From contig NZ_BALM01000001.1 in the NCBI RefSeq assembly GCF_000614975.1, positions 355,978 to 419,977 of the forward strand: a stretch of 64,000 nt of DNA, read 5' to 3'. Source of the stretch: Shewanella marina JCM 15074. GTDB lineage: Bacteria; Pseudomonadota; Gammaproteobacteria; Enterobacterales; Shewanellaceae. The notes beneath the pieces were generated by a model that saw only the letters and a program-made list of their open reading frames with translations, was not told the DNA's origin and ran no database searches. The translations under genes were made by a program, and so were the position numbers. The first letter of the stretch is position 1; each line of letters opens with the position of its first letter. Below are positions 9,322-19,257 of the stretch, piece after piece.

Positions 9322-10131
9322 ATGGCATTATCATATCCTCATATTGATCCAATTATGTTTTCTGTTGGACCATTTGAAATTTTTGGACACAGTTTTGAGC
9401 CCGCATTACGCTGGTATGGTTTTATGTATTTGGTCGGATTTATTGCAGCGTTATGGTTACTTAACCGTAAGGCCGACAGATCAAATGGATTATGGAATCG
9501 CGATCAAGTTTCTGATTTGCTTTTTTATGGCTTCCTCGGTGTTATCTTAGGTGGTCGTATTGGTTATGTGTTGTTTTATAACTTTGATCTGTTTTTAGCT
9601 AACCCATTATATTTGTTTAAGATTTATGATGGTGGTATGTCATTTCATGGTGGTTTGATTGGGGTGATTTTAGCCATGTTATATATTGCTAAAACTCAGA
9701 AACGTCAATTTTTTGCTGTGGCAGATATGGTTGCTCCTGTTGTACCGATTGGCTTAGGTGCTGGCCGAATTGGTAACTTTATTAATGATGAGTTATGGGG
9801 CCGAGTAACAGATGTTCCTTGGGCGATGATATTTCCTAATGGTGGTCCGCTACCGCGCCATCCATCGCAGTTATATCAGTTTGCTTTAGAAGGCGTTGCG
9901 CTATTCACACTCTTATATTGGTACACTCGTAAACCACGTCAGGTTGGTGCGGTATCAGGCATGTTCCTTGTCGGTTATGGCATATTCCGTATTATTGTAG
10001 AAACGGTACGTCAACCGGATCCGCAGTTAGGTTTCTATTTTGGCTTTATTACTATGGGGCAAATACTATCGGTCCCTATGGTGCTATTTGGTCTGTATTT
10101 GATTTATCGCCATGTACCTAAAAAAGCTTAA
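9322..10131 (+). CDS. lgt: Prolipoprotein diacylglyceryl transferase
   Basis: Lgt transfers diacylglyceryl from phosphatidylglycerol to the lipobox cysteine of prolipoproteins, the first step of lipoprotein maturation in the inner membrane. The 269-residue protein has about seven membrane segments. The family signature is present: [37 protein letters not shown] and HPSQLYQ. The length matches the family. It is followed by a long hairpin and then thyA, the usual lgt-thyA order. Confidence 0.95.
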   Translation: MALSYPHIDPIMFSVGPFEIFGHSFEPALRWYGFMYLVGFIAALWLLNRKADRSNGLWNRDQVSDLLFYGFLGVILGGRIGYVLFYNFDLFLANPLYLFKIYDGGMSFHGGLIGVILAMLYIAKTQKRQFFAVADMVAPVVPIGLGAGRIGNFINDELWGRVTDVPWAMIFPNGGPLPRHPSQLYQFALEGVALFTLLYWYTRKPRQVGAVSGMFLVGYGIFRIIVETVRQPDPQLGFYFGFITMGQILSVPMVLFGLYLIYRHVPKKA

Positions 10132-10173
10132 GCTATTATGTTAATATAACGGTCGGCAATTAACGCAGAATTT

Positions 10174-10210
10174 AAGGGGGATATTGCAGTTGCAATTATC
10201 CCCCTTTATA
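10174..10210 (+). terminator. Terminator-like hairpin between lgt and thyA
   Basis: The outer stem AAGGGGGAT / ATCCCCCTT encloses a second short stem (TTGCA / TGCAA), and a weak T-rich tail follows. It lies 31 bases before the thyA start, so it may reduce rather than fully stop read-through. Confidence 0.7.
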
Positions 10211-10240
10211 TTTGAACAAAATTAATAGTAGAGTCGAAAA

Positions 10241-11092
10241 ATGAAGCAATATTTACAACTATGTCAGCGGATCATCGATGAAGGTGAATGGGTGACTAAC
10301 GAACGTACAGGTAAACGTTGTTTAACTGTGATTAATGCCGACTTTACTTATGATGTAGAACATAATCAATTTCCGTTAGTGACCACTCGTAAAAGTTTTT
10401 ACAAGGCAGCCATTGCTGAATTATTAGGCTACCTACGTGGTTATGATAATGCAGCGCAGTTTAGAGCGATTGGTTGTAATACTTGGAACGCTAATGCCAA
10501 TGACAACCAGGCATGGTTAAATAATCCGCATCGTAAAGGAATTGACGATATGGGGCGCGTATATGGTGTTCAAGGTCGTCGCTGGGCTAAGCCAGATGGT
10601 AGTTCGTTGGATCAGGTACGCAAGGTTTATCAAGATTTAAAAAATAACATTGATGATCGCGGCGAAATTATCACTTTCTATAACCCCGGAGAGTTTGATA
10701 TGGGCTGTTTACGTCCATGTATGCATACACATCATTTTTCGCTGCTGGGCGACAAGTTGTACTTAAATAGCATGCAACGTTCAGTAGATTGTCCGTTAGG
10801 GTTAAACTTTAATGCTGTACAAGTCGCTGTTTTATTGCAATTGTTTGCACAAATAACAGGTCATAAACCTGGTCAGGCATACCATAAAATGGTCAATTGC
10901 CATATTTACGAAGACCAGCTTGAATTAATGCGTGATGTACAATTAAAGCGTGAGCCTTTACCTTTACCTCAATTACGTATTAACCCAGACATTAAGACAT
11001 TAGAAGATGTTGAGACATGGGTGACTACTGATGACTTTGAGGTTGTTGGTTATCAGCATCATGATGCGATTAAGTATCCATTTTCAGTCTAA
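10241..11092 (+). CDS. thyA: Thymidylate synthase
   Basis: ThyA methylates dUMP to dTMP with methylenetetrahydrofolate. The product is 283 residues, slightly longer than the 264 of E. coli because of an insert after residue 80. The catalytic nucleophile is Cys160 in [10 protein letters not shown]. The phosphate-binding arginine is in [15 protein letters not shown], and the C-terminal folate-binding residues read IKYPFSV. ATG 10241 is preceded by a weak ribosome site. It is followed by a strong terminator. Confidence 0.95.
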   Translation: MKQYLQLCQRIIDEGEWVTNERTGKRCLTVINADFTYDVEHNQFPLVTTRKSFYKAAIAELLGYLRGYDNAAQFRAIGCNTWNANANDNQAWLNNPHRKGIDDMGRVYGVQGRRWAKPDGSSLDQVRKVYQDLKNNIDDRGEIITFYNPGEFDMGCLRPCMHTHHFSLLGDKLYLNSMQRSVDCPLGLNFNAVQVAVLLQLFAQITGHKPGQAYHKMVNCHIYEDQLELMRDVQLKREPLPLPQLRINPDIKTLEDVETWVTTDDFEVVGYQHHDAIKYPFSV

Positions 11093-11108
11093 TTATTAGA
11101 GACTTGAA

Positions 11109-11140
11109 AAGCCTAAACTGTTCAGTTTAGGCTTTTTTTT
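11109..11140 (+). terminator. Rho-independent terminator after thyA
   Basis: A 12-base inverted repeat (AAGCCTAAACTG / CAGTTTAGGCTT) is followed by a run of Ts. Confidence 0.9.
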
Positions 11141-11539
11141 ACGATTTTTTTAAGCTTCATCTCAGCGGTTGAGTGTTTATTAATAAATGGCGTGTGTTCG
11201 TATTGTTTAAATAATAGTCGTATCTGTGATTTATTAATCAAATTATTAACTTATATATAACAATGTGACTTTGGTCACTCTATTTTGTTTGGCGAGTCCC
11301 TAATAGTCATTTATATTTTAACAGTATGTAATGATAATGATAAAAAAATATATTGAGTCGATGTTACAGTGCAGATTGAGCTTTGTGTGCAACTTGCTAA
11401 TTTAAGCCGTAGTATTTAGTTATTCGACTCTTTAAGCCTTTATAGCTCGGAATTTCCGATGTTTAAGGTAAAAACTATCGAATATGTTATTGGTATGGAT
11501 TCAATTACACTCGATATATTCAGTTTTTTGGAGCAAGTA
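11141..11539. other. thyA-nhaA intergenic region
   Basis: This is an AT-rich leader and promoter region for nhaA. It contains a CRP-like palindrome (11264-11279, listed separately) and AATGATAATGATAA at 11330-11343, which resembles part of a Fur box but is not symmetric. The frame of nhaA is open back to 11459, but the better ribosome site supports a start at 11540. Confidence 0.4.
11264..11279. promoter_or_regulatory. CRP-like site upstream of nhaA
   Basis: TGTGACTTTGGTCACT matches nine of ten conserved positions of the CRP consensus TGTGA-N6-TCACA. It lies 276 bases before the nhaA start, in the only promoter region of the nhaA operon. Binding is inferred. Confidence 0.45.
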
Positions 11540-12712
11540 ATGGAACGAGCAATTAAGAATTTTTTAGGGCAGGAGTCAGCTGGAGGTATTTTACTTTTAG
11601 TTGCTGTGGTACTTGCTATGTTATTGGCAAACTCACCGTTATCTGATGAGTATGTCAACTTATTATCGACTGAAATGCAGGTTAGATTAGGTGCCTTAGA
11701 TATTAATAAGCCTTTGTTATTGTGGATTAACGATGGCTTAATGGCGATTTTCTTTTTATTGATTGGCCTTGAGGTTAAACGTGAGTTATTAGAAGGGGCT
11801 TTATCGAGCGTTTCTAAAGCGTCTTTACCTACATTTGCCGCTATTGGTGGCATGGTAGTACCTGCTGCAATTTATCTATTTTTTAACTATGCAGATCCTG
11901 TGACTAAGATGGGCTGGGCAATTCCAGCTGCAACTGATATTGCTTTTGCTTTAGGTATTATGGCGTTATTGGGTAACCGTGTTCCTGTTGCATTAAAAGT
12001 ATTTTTATTAGCGTTGGCAATTATCGATGACCTTGGTGTTATTGTTATTATCGCTTTATTTTACAGCAGTGATTTATCGATGCTAAGCATGATTATCGCC
12101 GCTTTATCTGTGACCGGTTTGATTATTCTAAACCGTAAAGGTGTGACTAACTTAAGTGCGTATGCTGTATTAGGCATGATTCTATGGGTTGCAGTATTAA
12201 AATCAGGCGTTCATGCGACGCTAGCTGGCGTTATTATCGCATTCTGTATCCCGTTACGTGCAAAGGATGGTACTTCGCCTTCTGAATCACTAGAACATAA
12301 ATTACATCCATGGAGTACCTTTATCATTCTACCTATCTTTGCCTTTGCTAATGCTGGAGTCAGTTTAGGTAACATGAGTATTGAGAGTGTCGTTTCTCCT
12401 GTGCCAATGGGAATTGCATTAGGTTTATTATTAGGTAAACCAATCGGTGTGATGTTATTTAGTTTTATTGCTGTTAAATTAAAATTAGCTCAGTTGCCTG
12501 ATGGTATTGGCTGGAGACATATTGCACCTGTTTCTGTGATGTGTGGTATTGGTTTTACAATGTCGATGTTTATTTCATCTTTAGCATTTGAACATGGTGG
12601 TTTAGCTTTAGCTGATTTAGCTCGATTAGGTATTTTGATAGGCTCTATGTTTGCAGCTACGATTGGTTATGTGTGGCTATCAAAAGTATTGCCTGATACG
12701 GGAGGTAAGTAA
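11540..12712 (+). CDS. nhaA: Na+/H+ antiporter NhaA
   Basis: NhaA uses the proton gradient to expel sodium or lithium. From ATG 11540 the protein has 390 residues, matching E. coli NhaA (388). The paired aspartates of the ion site are Asp163 and Asp164 in [17 protein letters not shown], the same numbers as in E. coli. Conserved text includes [34 protein letters not shown] and [11 protein letters not shown]. The start is chosen because GGAG lies six bases upstream and it aligns with the family; 11459 would add 27 residues. Its stop overlaps the next start (TAATG), so translation is coupled. Confidence 0.93.
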   Translation: MERAIKNFLGQESAGGILLLVAVVLAMLLANSPLSDEYVNLLSTEMQVRLGALDINKPLLLWINDGLMAIFFLLIGLEVKRELLEGALSSVSKASLPTFAAIGGMVVPAAIYLFFNYADPVTKMGWAIPAATDIAFALGIMALLGNRVPVALKVFLLALAIIDDLGVIVIIALFYSSDLSMLSMIIAALSVTGLIILNRKGVTNLSAYAVLGMILWVAVLKSGVHATLAGVIIAFCIPLRAKDGTSPSESLEHKLHPWSTFIILPIFAFANAGVSLGNMSIESVVSPVPMGIALGLLLGKPIGVMLFSFIAVKLKLAQLPDGIGWRHIAPVSVMCGIGFTMSMFISSLAFEHGGLALADLARLGILIGSMFAATIGYVWLSKVLPDTGGK

Positions 12713-13092
12713 TGAATAAATGGATTTTAGCTTTATCATTGTCAGTGTTGGTTATGCCTGCATCGGCAAATCAACTCAAAATATGCCAAAAAGATATAAA
12801 TGATCCAATGTGTCATGCTTATATTGAAGGTGTTGTTGATGGTGCTTTGATGTTTAAACACAACACCTTTGGTAAGCGTATTGTGGCATCGGATTATGAA
12901 TCACGTGCATTAAAATACAGGGGAGGTAAACGGTTTCAAGAAGCGAATCGTGAATATTGTCGTGATCGAATTCCTAATCGTGATGAATTAATGCAAGGTG
13001 TTTCTGAATCAATTCAAAATGAGAAGATTACTACAGTTGACGAATTACAAAGCTCAGTGCAAAGTCTATTGCATTGTCAGCGCTTAGAATAA
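12712..13092 (+). CDS. Small secreted protein, Rap1a/Tai-like, in the nhaA operon
   Basis: This is a 126-residue protein with a signal peptide (about 1-19, cleavage after PASA). The mature part has the pattern [14 protein letters not shown], then [21 protein letters not shown] and a C-terminal CQ. That cysteine-framed layout recalls the Rap1a/Tai domain, known from type VI immunity proteins but also common in unrelated periplasmic proteins. No toxin gene is nearby, so an immunity role is unsupported. It is coupled to nhaA by a TAATG overlap with a GGAGG ribosome site and lies 13 bases before nhaR, so a role linked to sodium or envelope homeostasis is a guess. The function is unknown. Confidence 0.65.
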   Translation: MNKWILALSLSVLVMPASANQLKICQKDINDPMCHAYIEGVVDGALMFKHNTFGKRIVASDYESRALKYRGGKRFQEANREYCRDRIPNRDELMQGVSESIQNEKITTVDELQSSVQSLLHCQRLE

Positions 13093-13105
13093 TCTATCGA
13101 GTGGT

Positions 13106-14014
13106 ATGTCTCATCTAAATTATAACCATCTTTATTACTTTTGGATGGTCACCAAGAAGGGCTCAGTAGCGAAGGCTGCTGATGCTCTTTTTTTAACTCC
13201 GCAAACGGTTACTGGTCAAATAAGAGCATTAGAGCAACGCTTTAATGCTCCATTATTTAAACGTGTAGGTCGTCATTTAGAACCGACTGACTTCGGTCAG
13301 TTGGTTTTTCGCTATGCAGATAAAATGTTTAGCTTGAGTTATGAAATGCTAGATATTATTAATTATCAAAAAGATGAGGCCACGTTATTTGAAGTGGGAA
13401 TTGCTGATGCACTATCAAAAGCATTGGCAAGTCGAATTTTATTGAGTGTGGTGCCTAATGATGGAACGATGCATTTGTCATGTTTTGAGTCGACCCATGA
13501 AAATCTAATGGACAGATTGCGGCAGCATAAGCTTGATATGATTTTATCTGATTGCGCAGGAGCATCACTGCAATACCCTGAAATCTTATCTAAAAAATTA
13601 GGCGAGTGTGGTGTTAGCTTTTTTTGTGCAGAAGCTTTTGAGTTACCATTCCCACAATGTTTACAACAAGGTAAGCTGTTAATTCCATCAAGGCGAACTT
13701 CTTTAGGTCAACAACTTATTCGTTGGTTTGATGAACAAGGGCTTAACGTGAGCATTTTAGGTGAGTTTGATGATGCGGCTATGATGAAGAGCTTTGGCTA
13801 TTTTAAGCAAGGCATATTTGTCGCTCCGTCAATATATCAACAAGATTTATTGGCTCATGGTATGCACTTATTAGGGCAAACCTCAGATGTGATGGAAGAG
13901 TATCATGTGATGTTTGCTGAGCGTATGATCCAGCATCCTACCGTTAAGCTGCTACTCGACACCGATTTTGCTGATTTATTTGCTGGGCTTGATCAACAAA
14001 TGCAACAATATTAA
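13106..14014 (+). CDS. nhaR: LysR-type activator NhaR
   Basis: NhaR activates nhaA in response to sodium. The 302-residue product is alignable with E. coli NhaR from its start ([20 protein letters not shown]). It shares the helix-turn-helix [15 protein letters not shown] and effector-domain blocks such as [39 protein letters not shown] and NVMEEYH-like text near the end. It lies downstream of nhaA in the same operon, as in E. coli but with one extra gene between. Confidence 0.93.
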   Translation: MSHLNYNHLYYFWMVTKKGSVAKAADALFLTPQTVTGQIRALEQRFNAPLFKRVGRHLEPTDFGQLVFRYADKMFSLSYEMLDIINYQKDEATLFEVGIADALSKALASRILLSVVPNDGTMHLSCFESTHENLMDRLRQHKLDMILSDCAGASLQYPEILSKKLGECGVSFFCAEAFELPFPQCLQQGKLLIPSRRTSLGQQLIRWFDEQGLNVSILGEFDDAAMMKSFGYFKQGIFVAPSIYQQDLLAHGMHLLGQTSDVMEEYHVMFAERMIQHPTVKLLLDTDFADLFAGLDQQMQQY

Positions 14015-14040
14015 AAATAACAATGAAAGGAATTGAGATT

Positions 14041-14289
14041 ATGGATGAGATGGATATAGCTCGGGTGAAATGGGCCTGCCGGCGCGGTATGCTTGAACTT
14101 GATGTGTTATTTGCACCATTTGTCGAAACACGTTATGACGGGTTAAGCCAACAGCAGAAACAAGCACTGATACGACTTCTCAAGTGTGAAGATCCTGAAT
14201 TATTTGCTTGGTTTATGGGCCATGAACAGTGTCCTGATCCTGAGTTGGCTGAGATGGTTATTTTGGTCCGTGGTCGTCCAGCAGCATAA
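14041..14289 (+). CDS. sdhE: FAD assembly factor SdhE
   Basis: SdhE helps attach FAD covalently to the flavoprotein subunits of succinate dehydrogenase and fumarate reductase. The 82-residue protein carries the defining RGxxE motif (ACRRGMLELD) and the conserved acidic and aromatic segment KCEDPELFAWFMGH. ATG 14041 is chosen because AAAGGA lies about ten bases upstream; ATG 14023 would bury that ribosome site. The gene overlaps ygfX, the standard partner. Flavinylation of the NadB product nearby is not implied. Confidence 0.9.
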   Translation: MDEMDIARVKWACRRGMLELDVLFAPFVETRYDGLSQQQKQALIRLLKCEDPELFAWFMGHEQCPDPELAEMVILVRGRPAA

Positions 14290-14677
14290 TTTCCAACTTA
14301 AATATTCAACCCAGCAGCAATTATCACTCTTGGGGTTAATGCTGCTGTGTTGTGCTTCTTTCTATTATTGGCCAGAATCTTCACAACCGCTTTATGTCTT
14401 ATTAAAAACACTCTTCTTTATTGCGACAGTGGCTTATTTTAGTTATCTGTTTTGGCAGTTACGAGATTGGCAGTGTCATTTTACTTTAAATGTGCATGGC
14501 AATATTGGTTATATTTGCCTGCAGCGGCAATTACAACTGGGTTGGTATTGGTGCAGTCCATGGTTAACGCTATTTTATGGACGAGACGAGCAAGGTAAGT
14601 GTTTATTCTGGGTTTGGTCTGATATGTTAACCGACACAAATTATCGTCATTTGTGCCGGTTATTGAGGCGTAATTAG
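14270..14677 (+). CDS. ygfX: YgfX-like membrane protein (CptA family)
   Basis: This is a 136-residue protein with two membrane segments in the first half (about 15-60) and a soluble C-terminal half. It overlaps sdhE by 20 bases, as in E. coli sdhE-ygfX. YgfX was reported as a toxin acting on MreB and FtsZ with SdhE as antitoxin, but that claim is disputed and a role in envelope or respiratory assembly is possible. Sequence identity in this family is low, so the call rests on context, size and topology. The start is GTG 14270. Its stop overlaps the convergent nadB stop by four bases. Confidence 0.65.
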   Translation: MVVQQHNFQLKYSTQQQLSLLGLMLLCCASFYYWPESSQPLYVLLKTLFFIATVAYFSYLFWQLRDWQCHFTLNVHGNIGYICLQRQLQLGWYWCSPWLTLFYGRDEQGKCLFWVWSDMLTDTNYRHLCRLLRRN

Positions 14678-16289
14678 TCGGGAATTAGAATACTTGGCTT
14701 TGGTTCAGCTAGTTGTTCAGGGTAGTCAATAGTGTAGTGTAAGCCGCGACTTTCTTTACGTGACATGGCACAGCGGATAATGAGTTCAGCAACTTGGACC
14801 AAATTACGCAACTCAAGTAAATTATTACTGACTCTGAAGTTACTGTAATACTCTTCAATTTCTTGCTGTAACAAATGACAACGGCGTAATGCGCGTTCTA
14901 AACGCTTATTTGAGCGAACAATTCCGACATAGTCCCACATAAACAAACGAAGTTCATGCCAGTTATGGGCAATAACCACTTCTTCATCAGAGTTAGTGAC
15001 TAGGCTTTCATCCCAAGCAGGGATGTTATAATCACAATGGGGTTTAGTTAGCTGATGTTCAATATCAAAAGCAGCTGCGCGAGCAAATACTAAACATTCT
15101 AGTAATGAGTTACTGGCGAGGCGGTTTGCACCGTGAAGTCCTGTATAGCTACTTCGCCAATCGCATATAAACCGTTGAGATCTGTCTGCCCATGTAGATC
15201 TGTCATTACACCACCACAAGTATAATGTGCAGCAGGAACAACGGGTATTTGGTCGGTGGTAATATCAATGCCTAAAGTTAAACAGCGTTGATAAATCGTT
15301 GGAAAATGCTTAATTACAAAGTCTGCGGGTTTATGAGTAATGTCGAGATAAACACAATCGACACCCAATCGCTTCATTTCATAGTCGATAGCACGTGCAA
15401 CAATGTCGCGAGGGGCGAGTTCAGCACGTTCGTCGAATTCCGGCATAAAGCGGGAACCATCAGGTCGTCGTAAATAAGCACCTTCGCCACGTAGGGCTTC
15501 GGTTAATAGGAAATTACGAGCTTCACTATGATATAAACAGGTTGGATGGAATTGATTAAATTCCATATTAGCGACTCGGCAACCTGCACGCCAAGCCATC
15601 GCTATACCATCACCTGAGGCAATATCTGGATTTGAGGTGTATTGGTATACTTTAGAACTGCCACCCGTTGCTATTGCGACAAAACGCGCTTTAATGGTTT
15701 CGACATGTTCGACTTGGCGATTCCAAACGTAAGCTCCGAGGACTTTATTACCCGGCTTATGTAATTTGCGGCTGGTGATTAAATCAATCGCATTGTATTT
15801 TTCAAAGACGCGGATATTTGGGTGTTCCAACGCCCGCTGTTGTAGCGTGTTTTGAACTTCTTTTCCTGTTGCGTCAGCCGCGTGCAAAATTCGGCGATGA
15901 CTGTGGCCACCTTCACGGGTGAGGTGATACTGTGCTTGAGCAGAATTATCGCTAGATTCTTCTTTATCAAATGCAACGCCGGTATCGATTAACCATTGCA
16001 TGGCTGGGCGTGCATTTTCTGCAGTAAAGGTTACTACTGATTTATCACATAAGCCTGCGCCAGCAATTAGGGTATCGGCGACATGAGATTCAATGGTATC
16101 ATCTTCGTCAAATACCGATGCTATACCGCCTTGTGCGTAATAGGTGGAGCCTTCAGATAACGGGCCTTTTGATAGTAAAATCACTTGGGCTTTTTCTGCG
16201 AGATGGAGCGCTAGAGTAAGACCTGCTGCACCACTGCCTATAACTAAAACGTCAGATTGATGTTCAACGACTTGTTTCATTGGGATCAT
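14674..16289 (-). pseudogene. nadB: L-aspartate oxidase, frameshifted
   Basis: NadB oxidises L-aspartate to iminoaspartate, the first step of de novo NAD synthesis. The N-terminal two thirds carry the FAD dinucleotide-binding motif ([18 protein letters not shown]), [21 protein letters not shown] and [31 protein letters not shown]. The frame is lost after [32 protein letters not shown] and the C-terminal helical domain follow in another frame. One base is missing near 15149 (coding strand GTAGCTATACAGG, expected GTAGCTTATACAGG). The repaired length is about 538 residues, normal for NadB. The gene diverges from rpoE, a common arrangement. Sequencing error is likely because no other lesion is present. 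Confidence 0.88.
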
Positions 16290-16376
16290 AAGATGACTTA
16301 ATATGTTTAGCTATGGTAAACCAAGTTTTAATTTATGGATATATTCCAATAGCGTTAACTTTTTAAAAAAATTATA

Positions 16377-16403
16377 GAACTTTTTCGCAGAACGTTAGTC
16401 TAC
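16377..16403 (+). promoter_or_regulatory. Sigma-E-type promoter of the rpoE operon
   Basis: GAACTT (16377-16382) and TCTAC (16399-16403) are separated by 16 bases, close to the sigma-E consensus GGAACTT-N16-TCTGA. It lies 65 bases upstream of rpoE and would make the operon self-activating, as in E. coli. A sigma-70 promoter is probably present too, but I could not place it. Confidence 0.7.
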
Positions 16404-16467
16404 TTTAAAGACAATGATTCGAGCGACTGAGAAATCAGCATTTTAGATTTGGGAGAAGTCGGCTCGG

Positions 16468-17046
16468 ATGAGTGGACAAATTAGTGATCAACAACTCGTT
16501 GAGCGTGTACAACGAGGTGATAAAAATGCGTTTAATCTGCTGGTACAGAAGTATCAAAGCAAAGTCATTAACTTGATTTCACGCTATGTGCGTAATCAAG
16601 CCGATGTCGCAGATGTAGCACAAGAAGCTTTTATTAAAGCTTATCGTGCTTTGCCAAACTTTAGAGGTGAAAGCGCTTTTTACACTTGGCTGTATCGCAT
16701 TGCAGTTAATACGGCTAAAAATTATTTAGTGTCTCAAGGTCGACGCACACCTGCGAACGACGTAGATGCTGAAGAAGCTGAATATTATGAAGGTAGTGAT
16801 GCACTTAAAGAGTTTGCATCACCAGAGCGACTAATGCTGTCAGAAGAAATTAAGACAGTTATTTTTGATACGCTTGAAAGCCTTCCAGAAGAATTAAAAT
16901 TGGCAATTTCATTACGTGAGCTTGATGGAATGAGCTACGAAGAAATTGCTAATGTAATGGATTGTCCTATCGGTACAGTAAGATCTCGAATCTTCCGAGC
17001 GCGAGAGGCAATTGATAAAAAACTCCAGCCATTGCTGGAAAGATAA
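16468..17046 (+). CDS. rpoE: RNA polymerase sigma-E factor
   Basis: RpoE directs transcription of outer-membrane-protein folding and repair genes under envelope stress. The 192-residue product has region 2 (YQSKVINLISRYVRNQADVADVAQEAFIKAYRAL) and region 4 (LPEELKLAISLRELDGMSYEEIANVMDCPIGTVRSRIFRAREAI), separated by a short acidic linker. Length and both regions match E. coli RpoE. It heads the rpoE-rseA-rseB-rseC operon. Upstream lies a sigma-E-type promoter. Confidence 0.96.
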   Translation: MSGQISDQQLVERVQRGDKNAFNLLVQKYQSKVINLISRYVRNQADVADVAQEAFIKAYRALPNFRGESAFYTWLYRIAVNTAKNYLVSQGRRTPANDVDAEEAEYYEGSDALKEFASPERLMLSEEIKTVIFDTLESLPEELKLAISLRELDGMSYEEIANVMDCPIGTVRSRIFRAREAIDKKLQPLLER

Positions 17047-17074
17047 TACCCTATTAATGAGACACAGGTGAATA

Positions 17075-17680
17075 ATGGATAAATTAGGTCAAGAGTGGGT
17101 TTCTGCTGCTGTTGATGGCGAATCTGATGCTAATACTCTCGCAGAGTTAGCAGCAGATAAAAGCTGTCATGATCAGTGGCGTAATTATCACCTAATTGGT
17201 GATACGTTACGTAATGAGTTACCAGCGACAATTGATTTAGACCTAAGTGCTCGTATCGCGATGGCGATTGATGATGAGCCAGCAATTGTAGCGCCTCAAG
17301 TTCAATCAACTACCCAAGCAGATGAGTCTAAAAGCAAATCTAAGGTTGTACCGTTATTTAAACAGTTTGGTCAATACGCCATTGCTGCTTCAGTTGCATT
17401 AGTTGCTGTTGTGGGTGTACAAAATTACAACCAAACTGATGCAGGTGTAAACACTGCGCCATTACCCGTGTTAACCACACGTCCATTGGTAGGTAGTGCA
17501 TCACCTGTCAGTTTCCAGACTGAGCCCTCTTTGCAACAACAAGAGTATTCTAATGAGCAGGTTGCAGATCAGCGTCGTCGAGTGAATGCCTACATTCAGG
17601 ATCATATGTTTCAACAAAGATTGAATCCTGGGCTAGAAATCAGCGACAATAGTGCTCTTCCAAAAGTTTCTGGACACTAA
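17075..17680 (+). CDS. rseA: Anti-sigma-E factor RseA
   Basis: RseA is the inner-membrane protein that holds sigma-E inactive until DegS and RseP cleave it. The 201-residue product has a cytoplasmic sigma-binding part (EWVSAAVDGESD, DQWRNYHLIGDTLRNELP), one membrane segment at about residues 99-117 (YAIAASVALVAVVGV) and a periplasmic tail. The tail is glutamine-rich, which is less conserved in the family. The position directly after rpoE is diagnostic. Confidence 0.9.
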   Translation: MDKLGQEWVSAAVDGESDANTLAELAADKSCHDQWRNYHLIGDTLRNELPATIDLDLSARIAMAIDDEPAIVAPQVQSTTQADESKSKSKVVPLFKQFGQYAIAASVALVAVVGVQNYNQTDAGVNTAPLPVLTTRPLVGSASPVSFQTEPSLQQQEYSNEQVADQRRRVNAYIQDHMFQQRLNPGLEISDNSALPKVSGH

Positions 17681-17694
17681 TCCAAGGAGTTAGC

Positions 17695-18627
17695 TTGCGC
17701 TTTATCCTGCTGTTTGCCGTTCTCTTGAGTCATGTTGCCTATGCTCAAGAGGAATTATCTGCGAAAGCTTGGCTTGATAATATGAGTCAGGCTTTACGCG
17801 ATAAACAATTCAAATATTCTCTCGTGCAACTTCAAGCTGATCATATTAGACCATTAATTTACCTACATGGTTTAGTTGATGGTCAAGGTGTTGCTTTTCT
17901 TGAGCACTTAAATGGCCCGCCCAAAAATGCAGTACGCGTAGGTGATACTGTGACTTTTATTGAGCATGACCAACCTGCTTATAGCGTACACACTAACCGA
18001 ATTCCCGGTGTTTTCCCTGCAGCATTTGCTGGCAATATTGATGAATTAGCTAAAGGTTATCAATTTGTGTTGGGCGGACGTAGTCGTATTGCAGGGCGCC
18101 CTGGGCAGATGATCCGTATTATTCCGCAGGAAGATGATCGTTACAGCTACCAAGTCTGGCTTGATATGGACAGCTTTTTACCATTGCGCTATGACATGTT
18201 GAGTCAACAACGACAGTTGATCGAACAAATTTTGGCGATAGAACTCGTGGTATTAAAATCACCGCCTGAGTTATTGATTGAAGCTGAAAAACAAGAATGG
18301 CCGCCTGTCGTGCAGCAAGAAAAAAGGCATGACGGTCAAAATTGGCAGTTTAAATGGTTACCTGAAGGCTTTAAGGTGATGACGCGTGATCATCATAAGT
18401 TGATTAGTACAGGTAATGCAGTTGAATATATCGCATTGAGTGACGGTATCGCTAATATTTCCGTTTATGTTGCACGAGCAGGCAGTACACCTTTACCATC
18501 GGAGCTAATGACTCGTAATGGTCTTTCGATGGTGTCAGAGCGTGTTGGTAATGCAGAGGTCGTTGCTGTTGGCCGAGTGCCTGCGGTTACATTAACCAAA
18601 TTAGCAAAAAGCTTAACATTAAAGTAG
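17695..18627 (+). CDS. rseB: Periplasmic sigma-E regulator RseB
   Basis: RseB binds the periplasmic part of RseA and protects it from DegS; lipopolysaccharide intermediates release it. The 310-residue protein has a signal peptide cleaved near VAYA-QEEL, then the MucB/RseB fold with two domains. The start is TTG 17695, 14 bases after rseA and preceded by AAGGAG. Conserved text includes EHLNGPP, GYQFVLGGRSRIAGRPGQMIRI and YQVWLDMDSFLPLRYDML. Confidence 0.92.
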   Translation: MRFILLFAVLLSHVAYAQEELSAKAWLDNMSQALRDKQFKYSLVQLQADHIRPLIYLHGLVDGQGVAFLEHLNGPPKNAVRVGDTVTFIEHDQPAYSVHTNRIPGVFPAAFAGNIDELAKGYQFVLGGRSRIAGRPGQMIRIIPQEDDRYSYQVWLDMDSFLPLRYDMLSQQRQLIEQILAIELVVLKSPPELLIEAEKQEWPPVVQQEKRHDGQNWQFKWLPEGFKVMTRDHHKLISTGNAVEYIALSDGIANISVYVARAGSTPLPSELMTRNGLSMVSERVGNAEVVAVGRVPAVTLTKLAKSLTLK

Positions 18628-18634
18628 GTTTGTT

Positions 18635-19111
18635 ATGATGCAAGAAATGGCCAGAGTCATCAGCCAAGATGATTCTGGTTGGGTACAAGTTGAAGTTCAA
18701 TTAAAAAGTGCCTGTAACCATTGTAGTAATAGCGATAATTGTGGTGCTAGTAGTGTGGCTAAAGCATTTGGTACTAAAGTTCAGCGCTTCTCTATTGTGA
18801 GTCATAAACCTTGTAAAGAAGGCGATATTTTAAAATTAGGCTTGAGTGAAAGTGTCGTTCTTAAAGCTGCAGCCTTAGTTTATATGATGCCTCTTTTCGG
18901 TTTATTTGTGGGTGCTATTTTAGGGCAGTGGTTAGCTTCGGTTGTCTCTTTATCACCAGATCTATACAGTTTAATTGGAGCCATCATTGGCGCAGTTTTA
19001 TTTTGGATGTTTGGTAAACGCAAAGCACGTCAATTAGAAGCACAAGCGCAACCGGTTATTCTCGCTTACATTGGTCAACCGATTGCTACAAACAGCATTT
19101 GTTCAGCTTAA
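18635..19111 (+). CDS. rseC: RseC/MucC-like membrane protein
   Basis: RseC is a two-segment inner-membrane protein at the end of the sigma-E operon; homologues are linked to sigma-E control and to SoxR reduction with the Rsx complex. The 158-residue protein has an N-terminal cysteine cluster (Cys27, Cys30, Cys36 in SACNHCSNSDNCG), two membrane segments at about 80-125 and a basic C-terminal part. The cysteines could bind an iron-sulfur centre. ATG 18635 lies eight bases after rseB. Confidence 0.9.
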   Translation: MMQEMARVISQDDSGWVQVEVQLKSACNHCSNSDNCGASSVAKAFGTKVQRFSIVSHKPCKEGDILKLGLSESVVLKAAALVYMMPLFGLFVGAILGQWLASVVSLSPDLYSLIGAIIGAVLFWMFGKRKARQLEAQAQPVILAYIGQPIATNSICSA

Positions 19112-19257
19112 AACTGTTGCATAATTGTGCACCAACAGTCGGCCTTAACCATTAAATAGAGTGAAGATGCGAATCTGATTGGTATTAAATGCACAATCAG
19201 GTACAATTTCGCACCTTATATCATATCCAATTATTAGTTTAGTCTTTGCAGCATATA

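Noticed and set aside
11330..11343. Fur-like AATGATAATGATAA before nhaA
   Set aside because: Only direct half-sites, no symmetry; likely chance in AT-rich DNA.
12712..13092. Type VI immunity protein
   Set aside because: No effector, VgrG or other secretion gene is nearby; only the general cysteine layout is similar.
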